Shown here: positions 34,501 to 46,197 of the stretch, in pieces | How the letters are laid out: each line of letters opens with the position of its first letter | Numbering within the stretch: position 1 is the stretch's first letter | Source: Macrothele yani | Taxonomy: Eukaryota > Arthropoda > Arachnida > Araneae > Macrothelidae | Assembly: GCA_039090855.1 (NCBI GenBank) | Contig: CM077024.1 | Span: 63,573,594 to 63,637,593, forward strand | Reading direction: 5' to 3' | DNA: 64,000 nucleotides | Translations under genes and position numbers: made by a program | Notes under the pieces: generated by a model | What the model saw: the letters and a program-made list of their open reading frames with translations, nothing else | Told to the model about the DNA's origin: nothing | Databases searched by the model: none

Positions 34501-36605
34501 TGAGCGCATAAAATTCTCCTAAAACTTTTTTGGCAACATCATTTTTCATTCTGCAGTGAATGCCAAGTTTATACTTAACGATATCTATATGAGGGGCAAT
34601 AAATTTGCGGGATTGTTGATCAGGCAAGAAAGGTCTGGAGCCTAGTCAAGTAATTTGCAGTAACCCTCCACAAACAAAAACATCCAAAAAGAAGAGAGGC
34701 TTCATTTCATCGCCGGCATGACAAATCTGAAAACAAAGCACGACAGAACTCCCCTCCCCCATGTATATATACATACATGACAGAATTAAAAAAAACTCAT
34801 TTAAAAATACAAGATGTTTCCCAAAATTAGCCAAAGAAATTTCACCATGATAATAGAGCGTCAAAAGGGCTGACGACGTGTCTTAAAATCATTGGTCTCT
34901 CGTCTAGAGTGAAAGCGCTGGCAGTAACCCCCACCCCAATACCTTTGGTTTTGCATCGATTTCAAGAAATGATCTACAAAATTCAGGAGAATCTCGCAAA
35001 CGCTGTAAAATTTTTATATGTTAAATTTTACGATAATTGCAAAATTCGTTAGGGGGCGCTTTCTACGGAAGCTCAACTTCCTGTTGTCTGATTTGATCAA
35101 ATATAATCAAGATCAGACATGGCAGTTGATCATAGTGTTGTGAGACATCGAAATATAAACATAGTTTATGAACGAATCATGCTTTTTTAAAACAAAGAAT
35201 TCCTTTCCTCTGAAATCTGGGTTCAACAATACACGAGTCCATGAGGCATGATCACTTCTTGTGTACGGGAGGGATGTCGTTCTTCTTCCAGTACCACGAC
35301 ACAGCGTTCTTCGCCGACTGCCTTTTCACCGCGGCAATGCACGGGCCATGCACCATGTTTAAACATTCTTTTCTTTTCTTCAATTGATAGATTGAACCTT
35401 TCTTTGAAAAGAATAATAACTGCTGCAGAGCTTTCTAAGTGCTGTACAACATTGCCTTTTTAAGCAATGAAGAAAGGCCCTTTCATTGCTCATAACTCAA
35501 AAACTAAAGCAGACAGAAACTCGTGCATTGCACCAACGGATCCTTTGGTAAAAATTTAGAAATAACGACAATTTCTCTCTTTTTATTCTAAATAACAAAG
35601 ATATTGTGTTTTTACAGGAAACATGTTTCACCATGCACCAAAATTAAAAAATTAATATCTTCTAATCTATCCGAAATAAAAAATTTAAATTTTCAGGGAT
35701 TTTATAAGTTGGGAGTAGCTACCCATTAAAAAAAAAAAGAAAAAAAAGTAAGAATCGGAGATGGGTTGGTGGAAAAATATTTCAAAATCTGACGATTTCA
35801 CGTGGAACGACCCATGTTTTGAAACAATACTGGAGACAATTTCACTGAAATGATAAGTTATTTTCTACATATATTGCAAATGTAAGTTTTTTCATTATTT
35901 TTTTACGGACTCGTGGGCATTTTGGTGGACCAGTTGTTTGCAAATTCTACTGGTCCACAGGGTCAGTAGAAGAGTTATTTCTAATTCTAACACTTGCCAT
36001 GTGGTCAGCACCTGGAGAATTACTTACACTTTTTGCCAGAAAATGAACATTTACTAAAAACAAAAAAGAAATTCATGACCCCAAAGCACAAAATTATTGA
36101 CTTTTTCATGACCCTTTTCTGAATTCATGACTTTTTTGTAACTTTCTTGACCAGCAGACACCCTGAAATACTGTAACTGTCTCAGAGGCAAGCATGCTAA
36201 ATAATTGTCCGCCACCTAAATATTTGCCAACTAAATAATTGTCCACTGCACAACAACAACAACAAAAAGACAACATTCTTCAGAGATTTAAGAATTCTTG
36301 AACCTTCATAAAAACAGAAAGGAGAAAAAAAAAAAAAAAAACCCAGTCTGGGATTACTAAAATAAAATGTAATTGTAGGTCAGAGAAAGCCAGAAAAGAA
36401 AGTGTTTCATATTTCTTTCTTGTTGCAGAAATAGCCCAAAAATTGAGAACATGTGCATAAGAGCTGCATTAGTCAAAAAAGGAATTTCCTGAATTCAATT
36501 TGTAGAAACAGTTCATGCACCAAGTGCATAGACAAACTTATGCCAACCGTGAAAAAATTGTGCATCTGGGAACACGTCTTTTGTTACACATCTACAATAT
36601 ACATA

Positions 36606-38227
36606 GAGTAGTGACCAAAATTGTGGAAACCTTTTGGGAAAAGTGTATTTTTGAGGTTTGATGGCTCATAAAACTACTTTTTTTGGAGTAATACCATAAA
36701 ATTATATATCAATGGAAAGATAATTTCATCAAAAATGTAATGCAACAAAGTTTGTTCAATTATCTGCATTTTATGAAAAGTTATAGCCAAATAAACAGAA
36801 AAAGGAAGCACAACTTTCTTAGGTTGATATGAAGTAGCTTTCCTTCATTTGAATGCAGCCAATGAGCAAGAGTGTTTAGAGAGACAGTCAAGTGTCATTT
36901 TGTTTTGGCAATGAGCTGTAAAAAACGTAATAAAATTAAATAAATGGGGCAAAGATCTGACTGGTCACCCAGAAAGCGATGTAAAATAGTACTATTAAGT
37001 GAACAAGGCTTCAGTTACGAAAAAATTTGAAGAAAAATTGGTGGAAACTTAACCAAAGGTGGCATATCTAAATGTTTGAAGTGGTATAAGGATACTCAGT
37101 CGCTACAAAACCAGACTGGTAAAGGCAGGAAAAGGTGCACAACAGCAAGTGATGATAGAAAAATTAAGAGACTGTGCCTAGGTGACAGAAGAAAATCATC
37201 TGGGTGTATACAAGATGAAATGGTGCAACGCAATGTGAAGTTGAGTGCAAGAACTGTTCGGCGCAGACTGCAGGAATTTGGTCTAAAAGCTAGAATTCCA
37301 CGAAAAAAGCCATTTTTATCTCTCAAACAAAGGTTGAAAAGATTAAACTGGGCTAAAACCCATGTTAACTGGACAGCGGAACAATGGGACAGTGTTTTTT
37401 GGAGTGATGAGACTAAAATCTCCCTGTTTGGTAGTGATAGCATAAAATACGTAAGACTTGGAGAAGATTTGCATCCAGATTGCATTACATGTACAGTGAA
37501 ACATCCAGTTAGTGTTATGATCTGGGGTTGTATGACATCAAAAGGTGTGGGCAGAATTTGTGTGATTAATGGGAATACAAAGGGCCAAAAATACATTAAT
37601 GAAATACTTGAGCCCAAACAACTTCTGCACACGATCTTTTCCAAGATAATGAAGCATTTATATTTCAACAGGATTTAGCTCCATGTCATGTTGCTGCTGT
37701 GTGAAAAAAGTGGTTTCAAGATAATCATATTCCACTGCTGGAATGGCTTAGGAATAGCCCAGACCTTAAACCCATTGAAAATCTATGGAGCCGACTAAAG
37801 AAACTTGTTAGTCAGAAGCAACCCAGCAATAAAACCCAATTAATAGAAGCAATAATTCAATCTAGGTTTCACATTATAACAGCTGCAGAACTAAAAACTT
37901 TGTTCACTCCATGGGAAGGCGTGTAAGGCCGTAATTAACGCTAAAGGTTACCCAACTAAATATTAACCGACATGGTGAGAATTTTTGTATATCTCATTTT
38001 TTCTATGTGTTTCACTTTTCTTCTTTATAACTGCTGTTCTAATACAAAATCCTTCATAAAAGTTATTGCATTACATTCTTGATGAAATCATCTTTCCATT
38101 GTTCCATTGATACATAATTTTATGGTATTACTAAAAAAAAAAAAAAAAAAAAAAAAAGGTGTTATGAGCCATCAAACCTCAAAAATACACTATTTCCAAA
38201 AGGTTTCCACAATTTTGGCCACAACTG
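36606..38227 (+). mobile_element. Tc1-like element with long TIRs
   Basis: TA (36604-36605), then GAGTAGTGACCAAAATTGTG. The right end is the complement, CAGTTGTGGCCAAAATTGTG, followed by TA (38228-38229). The TIRs are similar for about 150 bp, including GTTTGATGGCTCATAA and a conserved segment around TAATACCATAAAATTAT. Total 1622 bp. An A-tract at 38132-38154 has grown in the right TIR. Confidence 0.9.
36944..37926 (+). pseudogene. Tc1-like DD34E transposase, nearly complete
   Basis: From ATG 36944: MGQRSDWSPRKRCKIVLLSE, a first helix-turn-helix with TGA at 37026, then 37076-37677 open: KGRKRCTTASDDRKIKRLC, RNVKLSARTVRRRLQEFGLK (second HTH), WSDETKISLFGSDSIKYVR (first catalytic D), VKHPVSVMIWGCMTSKGVG. 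After a frameshift near 37650: FIFQQDLAPCHVAAV (second D), a TGA, then WLRNSPDLKPIENLWSRLKK with the catalytic E, and ELKTLFTPWEGV before TAA at 37924. Two stops and one or two indels inactivate an otherwise full-length transposase. Confidence 0.9.
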
Positions 38228-38357
38228 TATACACAGGGGGTAGCACTGCCAATTCAGTCTTCAAAATTTGTGACAAAAAAAAAAAAAAAAAAAAAAAAAT
38301 GTTTCGGTGAAAACCTGAAAAAAGACATACCTGGGTGAGCCTTAAGTTCGTAGCATT

Positions 38358-39275
38358 TTGCAGTACAGATGGAGAAGCTCAGCTGAGCAGGTGGGACATG
38401 TGCCGGGCACAAAACGTGTGTACTGCTCATATGAGATGAGAATGTTGGAAGAAAAACTTGTTGTTCGTGTGCTCCTACACCATTATTGGAAAAAAGGGTT
38501 GAATGTGACAGCTGCCACGAAGGAAATTTGTAGTGTAGAAAATGAGGGGACAGTGCACCCTACAACAGCAAGAAAATGGTTCCAACGCTTGCGGTCCAGA
38601 GACATACAGCTCATTGACAAATTGAGGTGTGGGAGTCCAGTCACCACCAACACTGAAGCCCTGCGTCTAGCTGTTGAAAAGCACCCAGGAACCGGCACCC
38701 AAAGATTAGCAGAGGAGGTCCATGCCTCACAAACCACCATTGTTCATCACCTAAACCAGCTCGGTTTTCACTCCATACATCTGTGAATTGTTTCCCATGA
38801 GTTGAGCCGAAAGCATGCTGAGGAGCGTGTCACTCTGTGTTGAGACTTGCTGCAAAATCCACATGACGATCAGCTTTGGCAAAAAATCGCAACAAATGAT
38901 GAGAATATGTTAACTTGATACCGGAAACCAATGGTCGAGGGCAGGGGATGAGGCTTAAGCAGCAGTTCATAGAGGGCGTTTTGAAGTGAAGACAATGTTG
39001 TGCATATGGTGGAATTTCGAGGTTCCTGTCCACTGGAAGTATGTGCCACATGGTCAGGCTGTCAATCCCACCCGTATGCCGTCCAGCTGCAACACATACA
39101 ACGTTCTACGTCAGAGTTACTCTGCAATGGTGAATCGAAAGAAGGTCCTCCTGTAATCAGGACAATCCAGATCGCAGTTGCTGCCGTCCTACATATTCTT
39201 TCCCCGAGTAAACTTTCTTGCAGCAAGTACAAGTCACTGACTCTATGAAGCTGTAAAACTGTGCATAAAATATAA
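38358..39275 (+). pseudogene. mariner transposase remnant
   Basis: ORF 38358-38786 gives the N-terminal DNA-binding half: RVLLHHYWKKGLNVTAATKE, ARKWFQRLRSRDIQLIDK, an RCGSPVT stretch in place of RSGRP, then TGTQRLAEEVHASQTTIVHH. After the TGA at 38784, the shifted continuation has VSHELSRKHAEERV and an IATNDEK-like catalytic region, then a WWNFEG-type remnant near 39005 and YAVQLQHIQRSTSELL. TIRs were not identified. Frequent stops make it an old copy. Confidence 0.75.
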
Positions 39276-40092
39276 AGCTGGAAAATGCACGGAATTTGAA
39301 GCACAAGGTGTTGCTCTAAACCCACCTCTAGAAGTGAAAGTATTCTACCAAAAACACACACATTTATTGAATAAGCAGAACATCACATTTGTAGCATCGA
39401 TGAAATGGTTTGCACAATATGGTAATAACAATAATACATTAAAAATCTTGGTGATGTCCACAGCTCTCTGATTAAATTTTTTTTTCTGGACTTCCAAAAG
39501 CAGACAATGAATAATACAAATATACATACCCAACGTAGTGGGGCAAATCGCACATCGAGGATAATCTGAAATGCATGGATAGTCATTCTCATGGTTACAG
39601 CATCCATTGCAAAAAGAATTTTTCCAATCTAACAAATACATGTGAGTGTAGTTATCATGTCAACAGACAAATCGATATGCAGTGCTCTTGTTACAAAATC
39701 GAATTCTTCCTTGTTATGCATAAACAGTCAAAAGACGTGCAAAAATAAAGGATTTTGAAGCGTAGAAAAAAAGGTTTCTTTTATCAAATTTATGTTTCAA
39801 CAAAGAACTATCATGTTGCATGACCCTGGTGGTTTAGGAGATTGTGAGTACTTATCTTCTCTATTGATGAACTCGCCAATAATTAAAAATATACAATTCT
39901 ATCTTTGAAACTTAACAATGAAAAAGTATTTCCACTCCTCTAAAATTTGTGGAAAATGGAAAATCAAAACTAGAAATGCTGTATCCAGGCATGCAAATAC
40001 AGTTATACTTCAATGACCAGCCAGTACCATGGAACAGTAATTGAAAGTGAAGGCAACCCTTTTCCAAATATTTTGGAGAGATATATACATAA

Positions 40093-43000
40093 CCAACTTC
40101 ACATTTCATATTCATGTCAAGGAGTCCTACATTTTAGCGAACATTTCCTACGCATATTTATAGAATTCGGTCTCACTCCTGACTTGAGGATATGTAAATA
40201 TTATCGATATTTCCCCTCAAAATTTAAAAACCCATAAACTAGAATTTAAATCCTAAGTAACTTTAATAAACTCCAACTAATAAAATATCCAAATGGCAAA
40301 CTCAACAGCACTCAATACATACACTCAATTTTCATTCAAACATCAGTTAAAAAACCAGAATATTGAAACGTATCTTCTCACCTCGTGACACAGCCACTTT
40401 CAAATGCTTTCGTACCGCTCTGCGGGCATCATCAGGAAAGGTTAGAGCTCTCTACTACTTGGCTGCCAGCTGCAAAGTGAAACCCTAGGTCGTTGTGCTC
40501 GGTCATGCCATAGGTCTCAACATCATTGTGGTTCGTAGTGCCAACTATGGGGAAAATAACAATCATGCAAGCTTTAACTACTAAACTGCGGTTCCTCTCT
40601 CTCACTCCCCCACTCCGACTTTGATCAGTTCTTTCCACTGGTTTGAAATAATGATCATTAAAATTATATACACACATTATGTCCATTTTTTTAACGATTA
40701 AAACTGGTTCAGCCATGTGTTTATTCTCTGTACTATCTTATAAGACATAGAAGGATTATTGCCAATAGGAATTTCATAAACACCTGATTTTTTCAAAACC
40801 TTTTTATTGCCTCTATTATTTAATACAATATTTTTGACAGTATTTTTATTGTTTCCAAATTGCAAGTTATATTTAATACATAATTTAATAATTTCAGTTT
40901 AAATATTTTTAATATAAGGAAAAGAACCTATGAATTGAAACTGCTTATTTTTTGTTCACTTTTTTTTTGTTTGCTTGTGCAACTATCCCTGAAAAACATT
41001 CCTATACTTATTTTTCATCTTTAAACTGCACCTATCAAAATCCCTTGCTGAATACCTGCTGTAAGCTTCAGAAATCTTTTAAACATATTTTAGTTCATCA
41101 CCTCTATAAAAATCATTTGAGGAATGATGTGAATGCTCTTTTAATTAATGTCTTAACACTATTATTTTTTATGAGTTGGGATGGAAAGAATCAAAAGGAA
41201 TAACAGGTATAAAAGATGGCTTTCGATACACCCTATATTCAAAATAATTGCTCTTTTTAATAAGCTGAATGTCCAAAAAAGTTAATAGTGCCTGACTTTC
41301 TAGCTCAGATATCATTAAATTCCTTGGCCAGTTTGTTCAATGCCATTTTATTGAGCTTTGATAACATAAATATGTCATCCACGTATCTGCAATGTAAAAG
41401 GGGTAGTTCTTCCAATTTTTCAATCACACCTGTGATCCCATTGGTCTTGCATGTTTTTATTTGAACAATGTATTTTCAAAAAAAAAAAAAAAAATTATCA
41501 ATATAGTATAAAATATCTTTTAATTCCTGTGTTTGTATGCCATTCAATGTTCCAGACTTAATTTTTTTGAAACAATATCTAGGGCTTTTAGGACCATGGT
41601 AAATGGATACAATGCCCTAATGTCCATACTTGCCATGCTATAGTCCTCTTACCTCTTGCTTAATTTGTTTTATCTGGTCAATGAAAGCATAACTATTTTT
41701 TAAATTATACTGATTTTTCATACAAACGGAGCCAGAAATTTATATATATTTCTTTCCAATTTAATCAAAGGAGAGTTCAAATCCATTCTGAGTTCAAATT
41801 CTTTCCAATTTATTCAAAGGAGAGTATGAAAAATCAATATAATTTAAAAAAGTTATGCTTTCATTGACCAGATAAAACAAATTAAGCAACAGTTAAGAGG
41901 ACTGTAACAACATGGCAAGTATGGACGTTAAGGCGTTATATCCACATACCACAGTTCCAAAAGCCATAGAAATTGTTTCAAAAAAAAAAAAAAAAAAAAA
42001 AATCAGTCAGGAACATTGAATGGCATACAAACACAGGAATTGGAAGATATTTTATACTATATTTATGATAATACATTTTTTTCATTTTAAAATACTTTAC
42101 AGTTGAGTTAGAAAATCAGGCGCAATTATCTTTTTTGGACATTCAAGCTTATTAAAAAGAGCAATTATTTTGAATATAGGGTGTATTGAAAGCCATCTTT
42201 TATACATGTTATGCTTCCTTTTGATTCTTTCCATCTCAGGTCTCATAAAAACACATAAGTGTTAAGGCATTAATTAAAAGGGCATTCACACATCTCTCAA
42301 ATGATTTTCATAGAGGTGAATAACTAAAACATATTGGAAGAAGTTCTGCAGCTTACAAGTACCCAGTTAGGGATTTTGATAGGTGGAGTTTAGAGATGAA
42401 AAATAATTAATTATAGGAATGTTTCAGGGATAGTTGCACACAAAAAAAGTAAACAAAATTATGCAGTTTTGATTCATAAGTTCTTTTCCTGATATGAAAA
42501 ATATTTCAGCTGAAATTATTAAATTATGTATTAAATATAACTTGCAATTTGGAAACAATATAAATACTATCAAAATATTGTATTAAATAATAGAGGCAAT
42601 AAAAGGTTTTGAAAAAATCAGATGCTTATGAAATCCTTATTAGCAATAATCCTTCTGTCTTATAAGATAGTGCAAAGAATAAATTAAAACATCGATTGAA
42701 TCATCACTTAATTGGTAAAAGAAAGAGGCCAAGACAGCACTTACACAATATTGTATCGAAAACGGCTTCCTAAATTTGAACAAATTAAGATTATGAAAAG
42801 TTGTAAAACAGAAAAACACTTACATATGGCTTAATCAGCTTTAATTGTTAAAAAAAAAAAAAAAAAGAAAAAAAGAAAGAAGACATATTGTATATAATTT
42901 TAACGATCCAAACATTATTTCAAACCAATGGAAATAACTGATCAAAGTAGGGGGTGGGCTGCAGCAGTTCAGTAATTAAAGCTTGGATGATTGTTATTTC

Positions 43001-43535
43001 CCCATAGCTGGCTCTACGAACCGTGGTGACGTTGAGTCCTTCGGCGTGACTGAGCGCAATGAGCTGGTGGTTCACTATGCAGCTGGCAGCAGAGAGCTCA
43101 GCCATTCCTCATGGTGTTCTCAAAAAGGAGTTTGAAAATGGCTGTCTCCCAAGGCGAGCGGATGTGATGGTTTCATATTGTTTTTTTTTTTCTTACTAAA
43201 CTTCTTTAAACTGGTGTTTGAAAAATAATAGTGTTTATTGCAAACGGTGTTTGAATTATATGTATTTAAGTTGTGGTATGTTTGGGGTGAAAGTGGTACG
43301 CGTGAGTATTGAATGTTGTCAAGTTTGTCGTTCGGATTTTATATTAGTTGGGAGATTTTTTAAAGTTACTTCGGATTTAAATTCTAGATTATGGGTTTAT
43401 AAATTTTGAGAGGAAATAGCAATGTTATTTACATATGTTCGAGTTGGGAGTCGAACCAAATTCTATAAATATGTTTAGGAAATTTTCGCTAAAATGTACG
43501 ACTTCTTGACATGAATATGAAAGGTGAGTGGCATA
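40093..43535. mobile_element. Head-to-head PLE pair, 3.4-kb palindrome (PLE-D)
   Basis: The left arm 40093-41729 pairs with the right arm 41820-43535 around a spacer of about 90 bp at 41730-41819. Matching points include CATATTCATGTCAAG at both tips, TTTAAATTCTAG, CTATCTTATAAGACA against TGTCTTATAAGATAG, and GCATTGAATGGCATACAAAC near the centre. The minus strand of the left arm keeps an RT piece (CRYVDDIFMLSKLNKMALNK, about 41330-41400) and the left arm ends in a hammerhead-like motif. Divergence between arms is higher than in the 6-11 kb pair (A-tract differences, many substitutions), so this pair is older. Confidence 0.85.
40397..40440 (-). ncRNA. Hammerhead-ribozyme-like motif, left arm of PLE-D
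   Basis: On the minus strand: CTTTC (stem I 5'), CTGATGA, a stem-loop with CCGC-AGA-GCGG and three unpaired bases on each side, GAAA, six bases GCATTT (G-U pair, two-base loop, cleavage triplet TTT), then GAAAG, which pairs fully with CTTTC. The CUGAUGA and GAAA cores are intact. The outer part of stem II does not pair as it stands. Confidence 0.5.
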
Positions 43536-44576
43536 CAGTAATGATATTTTGGAGGGATACTTTATGCTTTGCTTTACTGTGAAGAGCTAACAAGTGAGAA
43601 CATACATAATTCCAATACTGAACACAGTGAAAATATTATAGATGGTATTACAAATTATACACAAGATCAAATGCAACAAAATTATAGTTGCTGTTGCTTA
43701 TTAAAACAACTGAAGAACACCAGCATCTACTAGTTTTCCAAGTCAATTTGTGAATAAAAAGGAATAAGCAATGCTGATTTATACTTAGCTTAAATTTTCC
43801 ACATTCACAGTAGATAAGACTTATGATTTTTGAAAGAAAAACTCATTTGAGTGATCTAAGCATTTAGGATTCCTGCTAGATCTGTTACATTTTATTTCTT
43901 GAATCTTCATCAGGTTTTATATTTGAAGGAAGCACCTGCTCTGAGAAACACATTGACATAAAAACTCTTTAAACCAAATTTTCTGATATAATGCCAAGAT
44001 CCCAGTGCGAATCCAAGTATCAGACCATTTTAACTTGAGAGAGAGAAAAAAAGACAAACTATACTCCATTGTGAAGTTCTTCATGGACCCCCCCCCCATG
44101 TAATAACTGAACATGGCTCTAGAAAACTGGAGTGAAAGTTTTGGTTGTGCTGTGCATGGACATTATATGTTTCTGCACTAGTTTACTAGAAACAGCACAT
44201 AAAAGTCCTTTCAGCTGTACTTTACTAAATTTTTCAAAATTGGGAATATTCAGACAGCTGTCAATGATTTCACCCTCTACCCCAATCCTACTTCAAGCAA
44301 TGCACTAATGAGGTATTCTTTTTGGATGATATATATCCTGAACTGACATTAAGTAATCCATATAATGCACAGAAATCACAACAGATGTGTGGAATGAGGT
44401 GATACTAAACTGTACCTTTAATAATATTTGTGAAAAAAACCAACAACACTGGTTTAAATAACTTTTAACTTGAAGATCTTATCTATAGTTCTGTATTTTC
44501 ATACGTTTTTGGCCACTAGATCCATTGCCACGTTTATTTATTATGGCCAGTTCTTAAATTAAAATCTTGTTATGTA

Positions 44577-46028
44577 CCAAATATACTTGCATATAACCCA
44601 AAAGTTTTTGGAAGAAATCCTGCTTTCAAAGTTGGGGTGTTGGCATATACTAGGTCTGTAAAAAACAGGGCTGCATTTCGGTGAATCCTCCAGAGGAATT
44701 TACAGATTTTTTTACATTTTAGATTGCAGCTTTCCGCATGCTAAAAATGTAAACAAGTCTATTTCCGACAGCTGCCTTTTGTGTGTTCCTCAAAAGTACT
44801 TCAGGAGAGGGGTGGGGGGGGGGGGGGGAATTTCCCACCCAGAGTATGGGGATTCCTACAGGAATAAATGCTGTTAATAATATGATAAGTGAAAAACCTA
44901 ATCCCATCTGAATTGAGACAGTGAAATTTCTTGCTTTTAAATGTGGAACAGAATACCTCATTACTCCCTGTATGCAACAGTCTTTCAAACTAGACACGCA
45001 GAGATTCAAGACACCATGCAAATCGCTTAGCTGTTCTGGTGGGCAACAGCCAATCAGGCATTTATCTCGAGCTTTCACGGCAATCACATGGAGAGGTGTG
45101 CGGCCGTCCAACCTGCCCAGATCATGACACCTGCACTGCCACAGCGGTCCCTTTCTAGGATGTTGGAGGAAAGGTATCAAGTCCCAGGTACTCTCAAGAT
45201 GAAGGTACGCCGAGAATCAGTGTCCAGACTGAATCGTGACTCGTCTGTGAAGAGAACATTACCCCAGTGAAGTCTGGTCTAAGGCTGATGTCTGCACCAT
45301 GCTAAACACACTCTGTTGTGTGCTGAAGTGAGCAGAACGCAAACAGCGGGTCTCCTGGCAAAAAGCCCTCTTTCATGAAGCCTTCGGGAAACAGTAACCC
45401 TTGAAACTCATGTTCCAGTGGTGGCATGCAGCTCACCAGATAGCTGTGCAGCTGTAGCAGTCCTGCGGCACCTCGCTGAAAGTGCCAAATAACGATCTTC
45501 ACTGGCCGCAGAGGCTCTTGGACGACCTTGCCCAGGCCTTCTCGATATGGATCCGGTGTCCTTAAACTGTTTCCACAAATTGCAGACGACAATGGGCGTT
45601 ACTGAGATCTGTAGCAACCTGCACTTGCGATTGCCCTGCCTCCAGTCTACCGACGATTCTCCACATCATTCCATCATCAATACGTTCGTGGCAACTCATT
45701 TTACCTGATTGCTTATGAAATTGAACTAACTCCTGCAAGAAATACAATGAATGGCGCAGAGGAGTACGAGTGAACTAATCGCGAAAAAGCTACGTATGCT
45801 TTTCATGCCCTCTGCTGTCACAGCTGCAAATTTGCATTCTTATTCGGCGGCATAATTTGTACCTTTGGTTCCGTACTTTTTGTGAAAATCAATAAAATGT
45901 GCAAATTCTCTTAATTTTGAACACCAGTGTAGTTCTAAAGTCTCCTGAAATTAAACATTGGACTCAAGGTTTTTCAGAAATTTTTAGCTCTTGAAATAGG
46001 GGGTTGGCTTATACACAAGTATATATGG
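44577..46028. mobile_element. TIR element with TA duplication, pogo-like ends
   Basis: The left end CCAAATATACTTGCATATAA and the complement of the right end CCATATATACTTGTGTATAA are inverted repeats; both sides are flanked by TA (44575-44576, 46029-46030). Removing it restores the continuity of the surrounding arm. A (G)16-type run lies at 44815-44828. The ends recall pogo/Tigger-type non-autonomous elements; no transposase of that type was seen, only a Tc1 remnant inserted in it. Confidence 0.65.
44930..45929 (-). pseudogene. Tc1-like transposase remnant
   Basis: It starts after TA (45930-45931) with CACTGGTGTTCAAAATTAAG as terminal repeat. The minus-strand reading gives RIVGRLEAGQSQVQVATDLS (HTH), VVCNLWKQFKDTGSISRRPG, QGRPRASAASEDRYLALSAR, TATAAQLSGELHATTGT, then broken pieces including FTDESRF-like and VMIWAG-type remnants around 45120-45250. 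The catalytic C-terminal half decays into stops and the second TIR was not found. Confidence 0.7.
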
Positions 46029-46197
46029 TATTTTGTAGGTTCATTAATGGAACAGTTCTAGATGTAGAAACTTTAGTTTGATTTTTATGTTACAATTGGC
46101 CCAATATTTTAATTTTATGCCACTAAGGTTCACATTTGAATTGTATGTGATTAGCCAATCAACTATTTTGATCTTTATTAAAATTAATAGCTATTAC

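Larger units (their letters stand above)
32071..35813. mobile_element. DNA transposon with TIRs of about 450 bp, ATGT target duplication
   Basis: The ends are GGGTCATTCCACATCAAATC (left) and the complement of GATTTCACGTGGAACGACCC (right). The similarity continues inward for about 450 bp on each side (32071-32520 and 35345-35813), through a CTCCGATTCTT...TTTTTTT block and an AACTCAAAAACTAAAG block. The flanking 4-bp ATGT (32067-32070 and 35814-35817) is a perfect direct repeat. Four-base duplications point to superfamilies such as Sola; this is inference, since no matching transposase was recognised. A mariner and a Tc1 remnant lie inside. Confidence 0.8.

Noticed and set aside
36100..36165. 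CAGGGTGTCTGCTGG (minus strand) as the end of another hAT element
   Set aside because: Looks like a hAT terminal repeat, but no partner end, duplication or transposase was found nearby.
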